Positions 34,671-43,237 of a DNA stretch of 64,000 nt are shown in pieces. Numbering within the stretch: the stretch's first letter is position 1; every line of letters starts with the position of its first letter. Source of the stretch: an uncultured Prevotellaceae bacterium (GTDB lineage: Bacteria > Bacteroidota > Bacteroidia > Bacteroidales > Bacteroidaceae); NCBI GenBank assembly GCA_902767775.1, contig CACXIP010000022.1:116362-180361 (forward strand), read 5' to 3'. A program made the position numbers and the translations under genes. The notes below the pieces were generated by a model that did no database searches, was not told the DNA's origin, and saw nothing but the letters and a program-made list of their open reading frames with translations.

Positions 34671-36185
34671 ATGGCAAAAAAAGCACTTTTGATGATACTC
34701 GACGGATGGGGTATCGGAAAACATGGTGAGGGTGACGTCATCTTCAACACCCCCACACCTTATCTTGACTATCTCAACGCAGTCAGCGCACACGCACAAC
34801 TGGATGCCTCTGGCGAGGATGTCGGACTGCCCGACGGACAGATGGGCAACTCCGAGGTGGGACACCTCAACATCGGAGCAGGACGCATCGTCTATCAGGA
34901 CCTGGTGAAAATCAACCGTGCCTGCCGCGACAATTCCATTATGAAAAACCCGGAGATTGTTGCTGCATACACCTACGCCAAGGAGACTGGCAAGCGCCTT
35001 CACCTCATGGGACTCACTTCCGACGGCGGCGTGCACTCCTCACTCGACCACCTTTACAAACTGGTGGAGATAGGCAAGGAGTACGGACTGAAGAACGTTT
35101 TCGTGCACTGCTTCATGGACGGTCGCGACACCGATCCCAAGAGCGGCATCGGCTTCATCAGCCAACTCACTGAGGTGTGTGCGAAAAACGATGCTGCCAT
35201 CGCATCTATCGTGGGACGCTTCTACGCCATGGACCGCGACAAGCGCTGGGAGCGCGTGAAGGAAGCATACGACCTGCTCGTCGAGGGTAAAGGCAAGCAA
35301 GCCAACGACATGGTGGCTGCCATGCAGGAGAGTTATGACAACGGTGTCACCGACGAGTTCATCCTGCCCATCAACAACGCTTGTGTCGATGGCACCATCC
35401 AGGAGGGCGACGTGGTCATCTTCTTCAACTTCCGCAACGACCGCGCCAAGGAAATCACCACAGTGCTCACCCAGCAGGACATGCCGGAGGCTGGCATGAA
35501 GACCATCCCTGGACTGCAGTACTACTGCATGACTCCCTACGACGCCAGTTTCACAGGCGTGCATATCCTTTTCCCGAAAGAAAACGTGGAGGACACGCTC
35601 GGCGAGTATCTCTCACGCCTCGGCAAGCGTCAGTTGCACACGGCAGAAACGGAGAAATACGCTCATGTCACCTTCTTCTTCAACGGAGGCCGTGAAAAAC
35701 CCTTCGAGGGTGAGGACCGTATCCTCGTGCCGTCACCCAAGGTGGCTACCTACGACCTGAAGCCGGAGATGAGCGCCTACGAGGTGAAGGATAAGTTGGT
35801 GGAGGCCATCAAGACGGAGCAGTATGACTTCATCGTCGTCAACTTCGCCAACGGCGACATGGTGGGCCATACGGGTGTGTACAACGCCATCGCTAAGGCA
35901 GTGTGGGCCGTGGACAACTGTGTGCGCGAGGTCATCGAGGCAGCCAAGGCAGCTGATTACGAGGCCATCATTATCGCCGACCACGGCAATGCTGACAATG
36001 CCATCAACGAGGACGGCACACCAAATACGGCTCACTCGCTCAACCCTGTGCCCATCATCTATGTGACGGACAACAACAGCGCGAAAATCAAGAGCGGAAG
36101 GCTGGCCGATGTGGCTCCTACCATCCTTCATATCATGGGACTGGAACAGCCCTCAGATATGACGGGCGAATGCCTCATCTACTAA
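34671..36185 (+). CDS. gpmI: 2,3-bisphosphoglycerate-independent phosphoglycerate mutase
   Basis: 504 aa, family-typical length. The catalytic Ser 61 lies in [16 protein letters not shown]-terminal metal-binding DGWG is at 11-14. Also visible are [50 protein letters not shown] and the second metal site ([10 protein letters not shown]). Converts 3- to 2-phosphoglycerate in glycolysis using two Mn ions. Confidence 0.97.
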   Translation: MAKKALLMILDGWGIGKHGEGDVIFNTPTPYLDYLNAVSAHAQLDASGEDVGLPDGQMGNSEVGHLNIGAGRIVYQDLVKINRACRDNSIMKNPEIVAAYTYAKETGKRLHLMGLTSDGGVHSSLDHLYKLVEIGKEYGLKNVFVHCFMDGRDTDPKSGIGFISQLTEVCAKNDAAIASIVGRFYAMDRDKRWERVKEAYDLLVEGKGKQANDMVAAMQESYDNGVTDEFILPINNACVDGTIQEGDVVIFFNFRNDRAKEITTVLTQQDMPEAGMKTIPGLQYYCMTPYDASFTGVHILFPKENVEDTLGEYLSRLGKRQLHTAETEKYAHVTFFFNGGREKPFEGEDRILVPSPKVATYDLKPEMSAYEVKDKLVEAIKTEQYDFIVVNFANGDMVGHTGVYNAIAKAVWAVDNCVREVIEAAKAADYEAIIIADHGNADNAINEDGTPNTAHSLNPVPIIYVTDNNSAKIKSGRLADVAPTILHIMGLEQPSDMTGECLIY

Positions 36186-36241
36186 GTCTATAATGAAGTA
36201 AAGTATCAAACTTTCATCCTTCATCCTTCATCCAGAAAGAC

Positions 36242-36907
36242 ATGGACGTCAAGATTGAAGCGTCATGGAAAGCGCGGATAGGAGCGGAGTTTGACAAGCC
36301 CTATTTCGCACAGTTGGTTCAGACGGTGAAGCAGGAATACAGACAGTATGCCTGCTACCCGCCGGGACCGCTGATTTTCAATGCCTTCAATCTATGTCCG
36401 TTTGAGCAGGTGAAGGTGGTGATTATCGGACAGGATCCTTATCACGAACCCGGTCAGGCGATGGGACTGAGTTTCTCTGTGCCCGACGGGGTGCCGATGC
36501 CGCCTTCGCTCATCAATATTTTCAAGGAAATCGAACAGGACTTGGGAACAAGGATGCCGGCAACAGGCAACCTGACGCGCTGGGCACAGCAGGGAGTGAT
36601 GCTGCTCAACGCCACCCTCACCGTCAGGGCGCACCAGGCTGGAAGCCATCAGCGGATAGGGTGGGAGACCTTCACCGATGCCGCTATCCGTGCGCTCAGC
36701 GCAGGCCGCGACCACCTCGTGTTCATCCTCTGGGGTGGCTATGCGAGGAGCAAGGCTGCGCTGATCGACCGCTCACGGCACCTTGTTCTCCAGTCGGTTC
36801 ACCCGTCGCCGCTCTCCGCCAACCGCGGCGGGTGGTTCGGCAATCACCATTTCTCACAGGCTAACGCCTACCTCACCGCCAACGGCATCACGCCAATCAT
36901 CTGGTGA
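36242..36907 (+). CDS. ung: Uracil-DNA glycosylase
   Basis: 221 aa. Motif A with catalytic Asp 65 (GQDPYHEPGQAMGLSFSV), motif LLNATLTVR, and motif B with His 187 (HPSPLS) are intact. Removes uracil from DNA in base-excision repair. It starts 56 bases after gpmI, with three TTCATCC units in between, and has no obvious promoter, so it may be read from the gpmI transcript. Confidence 0.96.
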   Translation: MDVKIEASWKARIGAEFDKPYFAQLVQTVKQEYRQYACYPPGPLIFNAFNLCPFEQVKVVIIGQDPYHEPGQAMGLSFSVPDGVPMPPSLINIFKEIEQDLGTRMPATGNLTRWAQQGVMLLNATLTVRAHQAGSHQRIGWETFTDAAIRALSAGRDHLVFILWGGYARSKAALIDRSRHLVLQSVHPSPLSANRGGWFGNHHFSQANAYLTANGITPIIW

Positions 36908-37100
36908 TTTTTTTAGTTCATAGTTCATAGTTCATAGTTGGTTCATTGATGGCTCATAGCTGGCTCATAGCTGGCTCAAAGTTGATTTATAGCAGGTTCA
37001 TGGCTGGCGGACGCGATACATCGCGTTCCTACCTATAGCTCCGCCATTTTTGCAGTGGTAATCATAATTCTTAATTCTTAATCCCTAATTCTTAATTCTC
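36908..37100. repeat. 7-bp tandem repeats and a REP palindrome
   Basis: 36914-37003 consists of TTCATAG-type 7-base units and longer degenerate TCATAGCTGG units. 37008-37031 is a REP copy (GGACGCGATACATCGCGT core). 37065-37098 consists of CTTAATT/CTTAATC 7-base units. No gene is visible in this stretch. Confidence 0.7.
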
Positions 37101-37700
37101 TTGAACTTTCCTCCAATCATACAGGTAGGGGATGTGCTGATTTCCTCCGACATCCTGACTGAGTTTTTCTGCTGCGACCTCGACGCATGCCATGGTGAGT
37201 GCTGCGTGGAGGGAGATGCCGGTGCGCCCGTTACACTCGATGAGGTGGGCGAGATAGAGAATTGTCTTGATGCGGCATGGCCTTATATGTCAGCATCAGC
37301 GCAGGCGGTGGTCGACAGACAGGGTGTGGCATATACCGATAGCGAGGGCGACTTGGTGACGAGCATCGTGGAGGGGCGCGACTGTGTGTTCACGTGCTAT
37401 GAGAACGGCATCTGCCTCTGTGCCCTCGAGAAGGTTTGCCGTGAGGGAAAGACATTTTTCCCAAAGCCCATCAGTTGTGCCCTTTATCCCATCCGCGAGA
37501 AGACCTTCTCTGATGGTACGGTGGGACTCAACTACCATGAGTGGAAGGTGTGTCGTGCAGCCGTCATGCGTGGACGGCAGTTGGGGTTGCGCGTTTATCA
37601 ATTCCTTAAAGCACCCCTCATCCGCCGCTTCGGTCCTGAATGGTATTCCGAACTCGAAGGTGTAGCCACCGCTCTCTTACTACATTCCTCCAAGGAATAA
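37101..37700 (+). CDS. DUF3109 cysteine-rich protein
   Basis: 199 aa if started at TTG 37101; there is no in-frame ATG before residue 62, so a non-ATG start is required. Starts: MNFPPIIQVGDVLISSDILTEFF, then the Cys cluster CCDLDACHGECCVEGDAGAP, CVFTCYENGICLCALEKVC, and PKPISCALYPIRE. The family is thought to chelate zinc or iron, but the biochemical role is unknown. Conserved throughout Bacteroidales. Confidence 0.85.
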   Translation: MNFPPIIQVGDVLISSDILTEFFCCDLDACHGECCVEGDAGAPVTLDEVGEIENCLDAAWPYMSASAQAVVDRQGVAYTDSEGDLVTSIVEGRDCVFTCYENGICLCALEKVCREGKTFFPKPISCALYPIREKTFSDGTVGLNYHEWKVCRAAVMRGRQLGLRVYQFLKAPLIRRFGPEWYSELEGVATALLLHSSKE

Positions 37701-37739
37701 TCCGCCAAACATACCATCTTTATATGCATTCTTCTGATT

Positions 37740-37828
37740 CGGACGCGATACATCGCGTCCCTACCTTTCGCACCGCCCCATTGGTTGCATGTCCCCCGCA
37801 TGGTAGGGACGCGATGTATCGCGTCCGT
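37740..37828. repeat. REP pair (BIME) upstream of the transposase gene
   Basis: Two facing copies of a REP palindrome (core GGACGCGATACATCGCGTCC with an adjacent CTACC) form a 26-base inverted repeat around a 37-base loop (CACCGCCCCATTGGTTGCA...). A near-identical pair lies downstream at 38542-38628. Confidence 0.85.
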
Positions 37829-37851
37829 CAATCCACACAATAAACAATACC

Positions 37852-38445
37852 TTGATGATGAAAAATGAAATTGGAAAAACATTTCCACAACGGAAATCTC
37901 CTCGAGCATCATGGTTAGACTATAACGAGGGTGAGTATTTTATCACTGTCTGCACGCAAGATAGAATCCATTACTTCGGTGAGGTCGTAAATGATATGAT
38001 GTGTTTTTCACCCATTGGGGCCTTTCTTGAGGACCAACTTAAAGAAGTCAAGGTTCATCATCCCCATGTTGACATATTGACTCATATAGTAATGCCCAAT
38101 CATTTTCATGCCATTGTAAGAATTGATAGTGTTGATGGTTTGGATAACAAGGGAATTGGGGAAAAGTCGGACGCGATGCATCGCGTCCCTACTGGTGTGG
38201 AGCGTATGAGTTATCGGGTTGGAGAAAGAAAAGCTGTTTTAGGACGGCAGAATATTCCTATGTTGTCTACTTTTGTTGGTTTATTGAAGGCAGCTGTGAG
38301 CCGATATGCAAGTAAGAAAGGTATGCAATTTGGTTGGCAATCCCGTTATCATGATCATGCCATCAGGAGTGTGGAGGAGAGGAATCATATTGCGCAATAC
38401 ATCAATAATAATGTTTTGAATTGGTCAAAGGATTGTTTTTATTGA
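37852..38445 (+). CDS. REP-associated tyrosine transposase (RAYT, Y1/HUH family)
   Basis: 197 aa. The HUH motif is HFH at 84-86 (IVMPNHFHAIVRI); the candidate nucleophile Tyr 183 lies in HIAQYINNN, with YHDHAIR before it, as in RAYT proteins. These enzymes bind and nick single-stranded REP hairpins. The gene is bracketed by near-identical REP pairs. A REP palindrome at 38169-38192 is in the coding sequence and encodes SDAMHRVPT (106-114), an insertion between the HUH half and the Tyr half that seems to be tolerated. Three Met codons open the frame. Confidence 0.9.
   Translation: MMMKNEIGKTFPQRKSPRASWLDYNEGEYFITVCTQDRIHYFGEVVNDMMCFSPIGAFLEDQLKEVKVHHPHVDILTHIVMPNHFHAIVRIDSVDGLDNKGIGEKSDAMHRVPTGVERMSYRVGERKAVLGRQNIPMLSTFVGLLKAAVSRYASKKGMQFGWQSRYHDHAIRSVEERNHIAQYINNNVLNWSKDCFY
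38169..38192. repeat. REP copy inside the transposase coding sequence
   Basis: GGACGCGATGCATCGCGTCC followed by CTAC, one base different from the intergenic REP core, and in frame. Confidence 0.85.
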
Positions 38446-38541
38446 TTGTAGGTTATTTTCATAAACCATAATATTGTTAATCATATTTGTTTTGGACACG
38501 ATACATCACATATTGTAATCCATATATGCTTTTCATTGATT

Positions 38542-38677
38542 TGGACGCGATACATCGCGTCCCTACCTTTTGCACCCCCCATTGGTTGCATGTCCCCCGC
38601 ATGGTAGGGACGCGATGTATCGCGTCCGTCTAAAATCGATGTATCGCGTCCGTCAGTGCATGCATGATGTGTCGCGT
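38542..38677. repeat. REP pair plus partial copies downstream of the transposase gene
   Basis: 38543-38628 is a REP pair nearly identical to 37740-37828 including the loop. A third partial copy (38636-38654) and a degenerate one (about 38665-38677) follow. Confidence 0.85.
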
Positions 38678-38698
38678 ATAAACATAATAATACAAATC

Positions 38699-38733
38699 GG
38701 GGCGGACCATTGAAGTCCGCCCCTGATTTTTTA
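38699..38733. terminator. Hairpin between transposase region and small peptide gene
   Basis: GGGGCGGAC (38699-38707) pairs with GTCCGCCCC (38715-38723); a T run follows on the plus strand, but the position also suits the end of the minus-strand peptide transcript. Confidence 0.65.
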
Positions 38734-38743
38734 TGTCAAGAAG

Positions 38744-38938
38744 TTAAAGTGTGTCCCAAACGTTGGTGGGATTAGCACGGCCATCTTCTTTTGTTGGATC
38801 GCTTGTATCACCATTTCCAGCACCACTTTGGCTCCAGTTGCCGTCACCGTCTGATGTTAATGACCCAGCCATGATGGAGTAAGATTGGAATCCTATCGCA
38901 CAATCAGTAATCGGTTTCTGATATATCTTTTTCATCAT
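38744..38938 (-). CDS. Small acidic MKKIY-type peptide C
   Basis: 64 aa if started at ATG 38938 (MMKKIYQKPITD); a further ATG lies at 38956 overlapping the upstream gene's stop. Features: conserved N-terminus MKKIYxKP, middle IMAGSLTS, GNWSQSGAG, acidic DTSDPTKEDGRANP, and a terminal NVWDTL. Clearly homologous to peptide B (42004-42210) along its whole length. It has no signal peptide or known domain. It begins 17 bases after the T9SS cargo gene and is probably in its operon. Function unknown. Confidence 0.75.
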   Translation of the reverse strand: MMKKIYQKPITDCAIGFQSYSIMAGSLTSDGDGNWSQSGAGNGDTSDPTKEDGRANPTNVWDTL

Positions 38939-38955
38939 CGTCAATTGTTTTATCA

Positions 38956-41900
38956 TTACTTGATAATCACTTTTTTACCATTGATGATATATATGCCTTT
39001 CTGTGTGCGGTTCACTTTCTGACCGTTGAGGTTATAGATGTCGTCACTCATGCGGTTGAGAATCTCAACAGCCTCTATGCCATTGACGATTTCTCCGTTG
39101 AAGTTAAATGCAACATTGACATCAGTTGAGGACACTTTCTTAAGATAAGCACGGTAGGCTGCGATGCGGTTGCCACCAGCAGCCTTCTTGAATTCCTTCT
39201 CACCAGCCACCATGTCACCCTCCTTTACAATAGTATTGTCTTTTGCAAGATTAGTGTAAGTTCCTACGAAGTCAAACGTCTTATTGGTATCCTCTGTAGT
39301 CAGATCATCTGCCGGGTTGATGTTCTTCATGCCAAAGGCAAGATTCTCTGTTTGGTCTGCATCAACAAATACGGCGTAGGGCGTGTTGGCCTGAAGTGTT
39401 ATCACACCATCCACAGGAGCCACTTCCTTGAAGTTTAGGGTGACGGTGGTGGTGCCCTCCTCTGGAGTTGTGCCAGTGTATTCCAGTATGGTGGCGGCGC
39501 CAATTTCCTCAGCTGTCACGTCGAACGGCAGGATGATGGTGTTGAGACCCTTGAGCAACTTGCGGTCGGTGTTCACCTCAGAAGCAACGGTGGCGTCAAC
39601 TACAGTGGCGTCAGTGCTCTTGAGCTCAACCACATTGACGATTTCCTGTTTCGAGAGCAGTGTGCCGTCGGCAATCGACATCCAGTTGTATTGTTTGTTG
39701 GTCTCACCGTAGAAGGTCATGGTCACCTCGGTCTCCTCTGTCAGTGAGAAGGGGAGGAAGCGCCATTCCCATCCAAAACCATTGCCATTGTTGACGAACT
39801 CACCATCACCGAAGTTGGCATCGCCAGATTTGTCGATACCCTTCGTGGCATTTCCTGCGTTGGGAAGTGCCACAGTAAAGTCTGTAGCGGAGCATTTGAC
39901 GTAACTGATGACATCGACAGATGAGCGGGCTGCTACCTTCAGCATGTAGTCGCCTGCGGGCAACTTGGCAGTCTTCTGATATTGTACGGTCCAGGCGTTG
40001 GAGCTCCAGCCGTTGCCGGCCTGCTCGTAGTAGGCGTGAGTCTGGCCGCTCCAGTGCTCTCTGTCCAGATAGTTGGGTTCAGAGGCTGCGCCATTAACGG
40101 TGGCTGTGCCGGTCCATTCTCCAAAAGTACCAATGACAGGCTCGTAGTCGTAAGGATAATTCTCTTTAACGTAGTTGAACTCGGCTACTTTCAGCTCATT
40201 CACCTTGGCGGATGCCTCAGCAGCGGTGGCGGGAGCATCGCCTGTGGGAGCTCCTATCTCATCGGCGATGGCCTTCTCGGTTACGTAGGCATCATAGGCG
40301 GGGACGGCGGCATTGAATACTGCGGTGGCACTTGTCAGAGCTTGAATAGCAGCATTATAACCCTCAACAGTGGTAGGTTCTGCCTTTTTTATCTCGTTAT
40401 TAAGGGAAACACCCTCTTCTCCTGCTTGGGCGTTGACACCACTTTCGTAGGCTTCTTTTGCTGTAGCCAATACTTCTTCGTAAGTTGTTTTAATGATAGC
40501 TACTTTCTCCTCCTCGGTCAGTTGGCGTACATAAGTCAATTTGAAATTGTCAACCACAAACCAACGGGCAGGCATCACCTCTGTCTCATTCTTCGCGCCA
40601 ATTCGCAGAGTACCGTCAAGTACCGTTAAACCATCAGTCGTGTAAGTATTGAATGTAGCTCCTTGTACATCCACAAGTTTGATGACAGACCCTATCGAGC
40701 TTGAACCATAGACACCTGCTGCTGGAGCAAATGTGTCTCCTTCTTTTTGTACTTGGTCATTGAACATATCGGCTGAGATGGAATACAAACCCTCAGGCAA
40801 ATCATTGATGACCTGATAGTAGTCGAAACCACCAGAACCAGCTGTCCAACTCCAATATTCATAAGCAGTATTGTTATATGCTTGATTATTGCCATTGACG
40901 GTGATATCTTTGGACCAACCAGTGAAACTTCCTCCATCAAATGATGGGTTAACTATATATGCTGACATATCGCAACCGTCAGCAGGCTGTTGCTGTGCTT
41001 TGCATGCTGTTGCCAAGGCTGCTGAAGCTGCAGATTTTTGGTCGCTGGTGAGTGTCGTGAGAGAGCGATCCTCATAAGCGGCTGCTATGGCTGTTACAGT
41101 CGCATCGCTGTTATAACTTGCCTGTCCATAGGAGTCATAGCCCTTGGCTGCATCGATAATGGCCTTGGCCTCCTCATAAGCAGTGATGCTATTGTTTGCG
41201 TCGCTGATTTTTTGCGTCAAAGTCTGAATGGCTGCCGCTACTTGGCTACCGAGACTGAAAGAGGTTTCTTCCACCACGGCTGCTTTCAGCGCGCTTAAGA
41301 CATCAGCATTCATAGGAATGTCATATAGGGCTTTTGCCTCAGCTACCTTGGCTCGATAGTCGACCAGATAGTTTTCCAGACTGTATTTGAAGAGTTTCAC
41401 AGGACCGAGTATGCACCACGATAAAGAAAGATTGAAGTAGCCTTGGAACCCCAATTCAATTTGTGTTTCTTCCTCCAAAGAGAAATCAAAGGCATTGGAA
41501 AAATCGCCTTTTGAGAATGCATTGGCGGCTTTATACAAGTCGTTGCCTCCTGAGTATGCACTTACTCCGGCACTAGTCAAAGCGACTACATTTTGTTTCT
41601 TATCACCAGCAAAAATCCAAGCCTTGTTGTCATTTGTGCCATCTCCCCTGCCATTGCGATAGAAAGCGTTGACAGCAATGCGGTAATCTCCAGCAGGAAG
41701 AGTCACTGTTTGAGAGAACTTAAAATCCTTTTGATTGATAGAAATGGGATCACCATCATTCCATTGTGAGTAAAACTCTACAACGGGAACGTCACCATCT
41801 GTTTTCCAATCCTGATACTTATAAGCGTCAGAATAATAAGTCCATCCATTATCAACTATGGACAAGTCGGCATTAGTGAGGTACTGTGAAGTAATGTCAT

Positions 41901-41967
41901 CTTGAGCATAACAACCCAGTCCGAATACGGTTGCGACAGCAACCAAAAATAGTCGTAAATGTTTCAT
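38956..41967 (-). CDS. Large secreted protein with T9SS-type C-terminal signal
   Basis: 1003 aa. Signal peptide MKHLRLFLVAVATVFGLGCYAQ. Beta-sandwich, carbohydrate-binding-like modules (residues about 25-190, 335-480 and 630-790: LPAGDYRIAVNAFYRNG, LPEGLYSISADMFND, LPAGDYMLKVAARSS) alternate with FIVAR-like helical modules (about 200-325 and 485-590; AYEEAKAIIDAAKGYD). The last 30 residues (IYNLNGQKVNRTQKGIYIINGK) match the T9SS sorting-signal-like end seen in Prevotella proteins. No catalytic domain recognised. Flanked by small peptides B (36 bases upstream) and C (17 bases downstream). Confidence 0.85.
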   Translation of the reverse strand: MKHLRLFLVAVATVFGLGCYAQDDITSQYLTNADLSIVDNGWTYYSDAYKYQDWKTDGDVPVVEFYSQWNDGDPISINQKDFKFSQTVTLPAGDYRIAVNAFYRNGRGDGTNDNKAWIFAGDKKQNVVALTSAGVSAYSGGNDLYKAANAFSKGDFSNAFDFSLEEETQIELGFQGYFNLSLSWCILGPVKLFKYSLENYLVDYRAKVAEAKALYDIPMNADVLSALKAAVVEETSFSLGSQVAAAIQTLTQKISDANNSITAYEEAKAIIDAAKGYDSYGQASYNSDATVTAIAAAYEDRSLTTLTSDQKSAASAALATACKAQQQPADGCDMSAYIVNPSFDGGSFTGWSKDITVNGNNQAYNNTAYEYWSWTAGSGGFDYYQVINDLPEGLYSISADMFNDQVQKEGDTFAPAAGVYGSSSIGSVIKLVDVQGATFNTYTTDGLTVLDGTLRIGAKNETEVMPARWFVVDNFKLTYVRQLTEEEKVAIIKTTYEEVLATAKEAYESGVNAQAGEEGVSLNNEIKKAEPTTVEGYNAAIQALTSATAVFNAAVPAYDAYVTEKAIADEIGAPTGDAPATAAEASAKVNELKVAEFNYVKENYPYDYEPVIGTFGEWTGTATVNGAASEPNYLDREHWSGQTHAYYEQAGNGWSSNAWTVQYQKTAKLPAGDYMLKVAARSSVDVISYVKCSATDFTVALPNAGNATKGIDKSGDANFGDGEFVNNGNGFGWEWRFLPFSLTEETEVTMTFYGETNKQYNWMSIADGTLLSKQEIVNVVELKSTDATVVDATVASEVNTDRKLLKGLNTIILPFDVTAEEIGAATILEYTGTTPEEGTTTVTLNFKEVAPVDGVITLQANTPYAVFVDADQTENLAFGMKNINPADDLTTEDTNKTFDFVGTYTNLAKDNTIVKEGDMVAGEKEFKKAAGGNRIAAYRAYLKKVSSTDVNVAFNFNGEIVNGIEAVEILNRMSDDIYNLNGQKVNRTQKGIYIINGKKVIIK

Positions 41968-42003
41968 GTTTTGTTATTTATTAGTTGTTAAATTGATGTC
42001 ATT

Positions 42004-42210
42004 TTAAAGATGGTCATCCATCCTATCCCATATAAGAGTATAATTACCACGTCCTTCCTCGTCGGTTCCGTCACTTGGGTCATTGGGGTCAACTCCCGAT
42101 TGTCCCCACACCCCACCTTCTCCCATTGGAGAGAGCCCAAGAATATCCACTTCTTGCATGGCTTCCTCGCAAAGTGTGAGGGGCTTTTCATAAATTTTTC
42201 TCATTGTCAT
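42004..42210 (-). CDS. Small acidic MKKIY-type peptide B
   Basis: 68 aa from ATG 42210 (MTMRKIYEKPLTLCEEAM), or 66 from 42204. It shares with peptide C the start MxKIYxKP, the GxWxQSG motif, an acidic DPSDGTDEEGRGN segment and IWD near the end. No signal peptide. It is 36 bases before the cargo gene at 38956-41967 and would be the first gene of that transcript; TATATTTG (minus strand, 42302-42309) is a likely -7 element. Confidence 0.75.
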   Translation of the reverse strand: MTMRKIYEKPLTLCEEAMQEVDILGLSPMGEGGVWGQSGVDPNDPSDGTDEEGRGNYTLIWDRMDDHL

Positions 42211-42301
42211 GTTATTTTGGTTAGTTAATTGATTGCTAATAGGTTTGTAGTCAGAAACATCAAAGAGGGTTGGCAGTGAAGCCAATCCACGTTTTAGGGT
42301 A

Positions 42302-42309
42302 CAAATATA
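42302..42309 (-). promoter_or_regulatory. Promoter -7 element of the peptide B/cargo/peptide C operon
   Basis: TATATTTG on the minus strand, 92 bases before the peptide B start. No -33 TTTG at the right distance. Confidence 0.45.
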
Positions 42310-43012
42310 ATAAAATAAGGTGAAACTTTTTCGTTTTTAACAAAAAAGTGATAAAAATGTGCAAATTTTGTTGGCAGTTTGAAGAAGGATTGACAAAATA
42401 GCATCTGTTGTGCATTAAAGCATCATTCTATAAAACAGTAGATAATCGTTTTCGGACGCGATGTATCGCGTCCGTTGTTGTATACGCTGTATCACATAAT
42501 GCAATCCATAAAAATTTTTCATTGATTCGGACGCGATACATCGCGTCCCTACCATTTATATCAGAAGGAAAAAACCCCAAACCGCGTCATCTTTTAAGGG
42601 TATGACGAGGATTTGTCGCAAATGAGGCGGTGTGTCGCAACGAATGGGAGAGAAAAACAAGAAAAAACGTTCGGGGTGGGGAAAACGGGTGTATCTTTGC
42701 AATGTCAAAAGCAAAAAGATAGTTTCATAGGTTTAGATATTTAGGTTGATAAAAATGTTAGGTTTTTGGTTATAGGTTTTTAGGTAATGAATAGGTTTGA
42801 TAGATAGTTAAGTTTTGGTTGAAAAGTAAAGTCCTTGCCCCTTCTCCTTTTATTATAATAGTTGAAGTCTTTCGTGGAACTTCGTGCATCCGTGGTTTTA
42901 AATTTTCGTGTCTTTCGTGCTTTCGTGCCCTTTCGTGTATTTCGTGGTTGAAAAAGCATTTCGTGGTTGAGATAAACTATGAGGGTGAGCCTTGCGGCCC
43001 ACCCTCATCAGA
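42310..43012. other. Intergenic region with REPs, low-complexity repeats and an orphan promoter
   Basis: 42453-42474 and 42528-42553 are REP copies of the 37.7-kb family. 42692-42699 is TATCTTTG on the plus strand, a good -7 element with no plus-strand gene after it. 42720-42815 is a degenerate TAGGTTT-type repeat. 42865-42970 is a TTTCGTG-type 7-base repeat. 42979-43004 is an inverted repeat (GAGGGTGAGCC ... GGCCCACCCTC), the likely end of the peptide A transcript. No convincing ORF. Confidence 0.65.
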
Positions 43013-43204
43013 TTAGAATTTCTCGTCTTGTTCATCGACGTCATCCCAGAGGCTCTTTCTCGGAGCGCGTACGGGCTGGTCGGTTTCAGGATCGTTCTCG
43101 GGGTCGATGTCCTGGTAGCTGTAATCTACGATAGGATTCTCCAGGATATCCCCACTCTCAATTCCCCTCACCGTTGTGGAAGGAGAAATATACATTTTCT
43201 TCAT
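43013..43204 (-). CDS. Small acidic MKKMY-type peptide A
   Basis: 63 aa: MKKMYISPSTTVRGIESGDILENP, then VDYSYQDIDPENDPETDQPVRAPRKSLWDDVDEQDEKF. It shares the N-terminal M-K-K-x-Y-x-x-P-x-T pattern, acidic middle and near-terminal WD with peptides B and C but is more divergent. It starts 33 bases after the 1535-aa cargo gene and so is probably cotranscribed with it. No signal peptide. Function unknown. Confidence 0.75.
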   Translation of the reverse strand: MKKMYISPSTTVRGIESGDILENPIVDYSYQDIDPENDPETDQPVRAPRKSLWDDVDEQDEKF

Positions 43205-43237
43205 AACTATAGTATGGTTTAAATGATTTTACTTGTC

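Noticed and set aside
37598-37912. Minus-strand 104-codon frame over the REP pair
   Set aside because: Translation simply repeats the REP sequence; no independent support.
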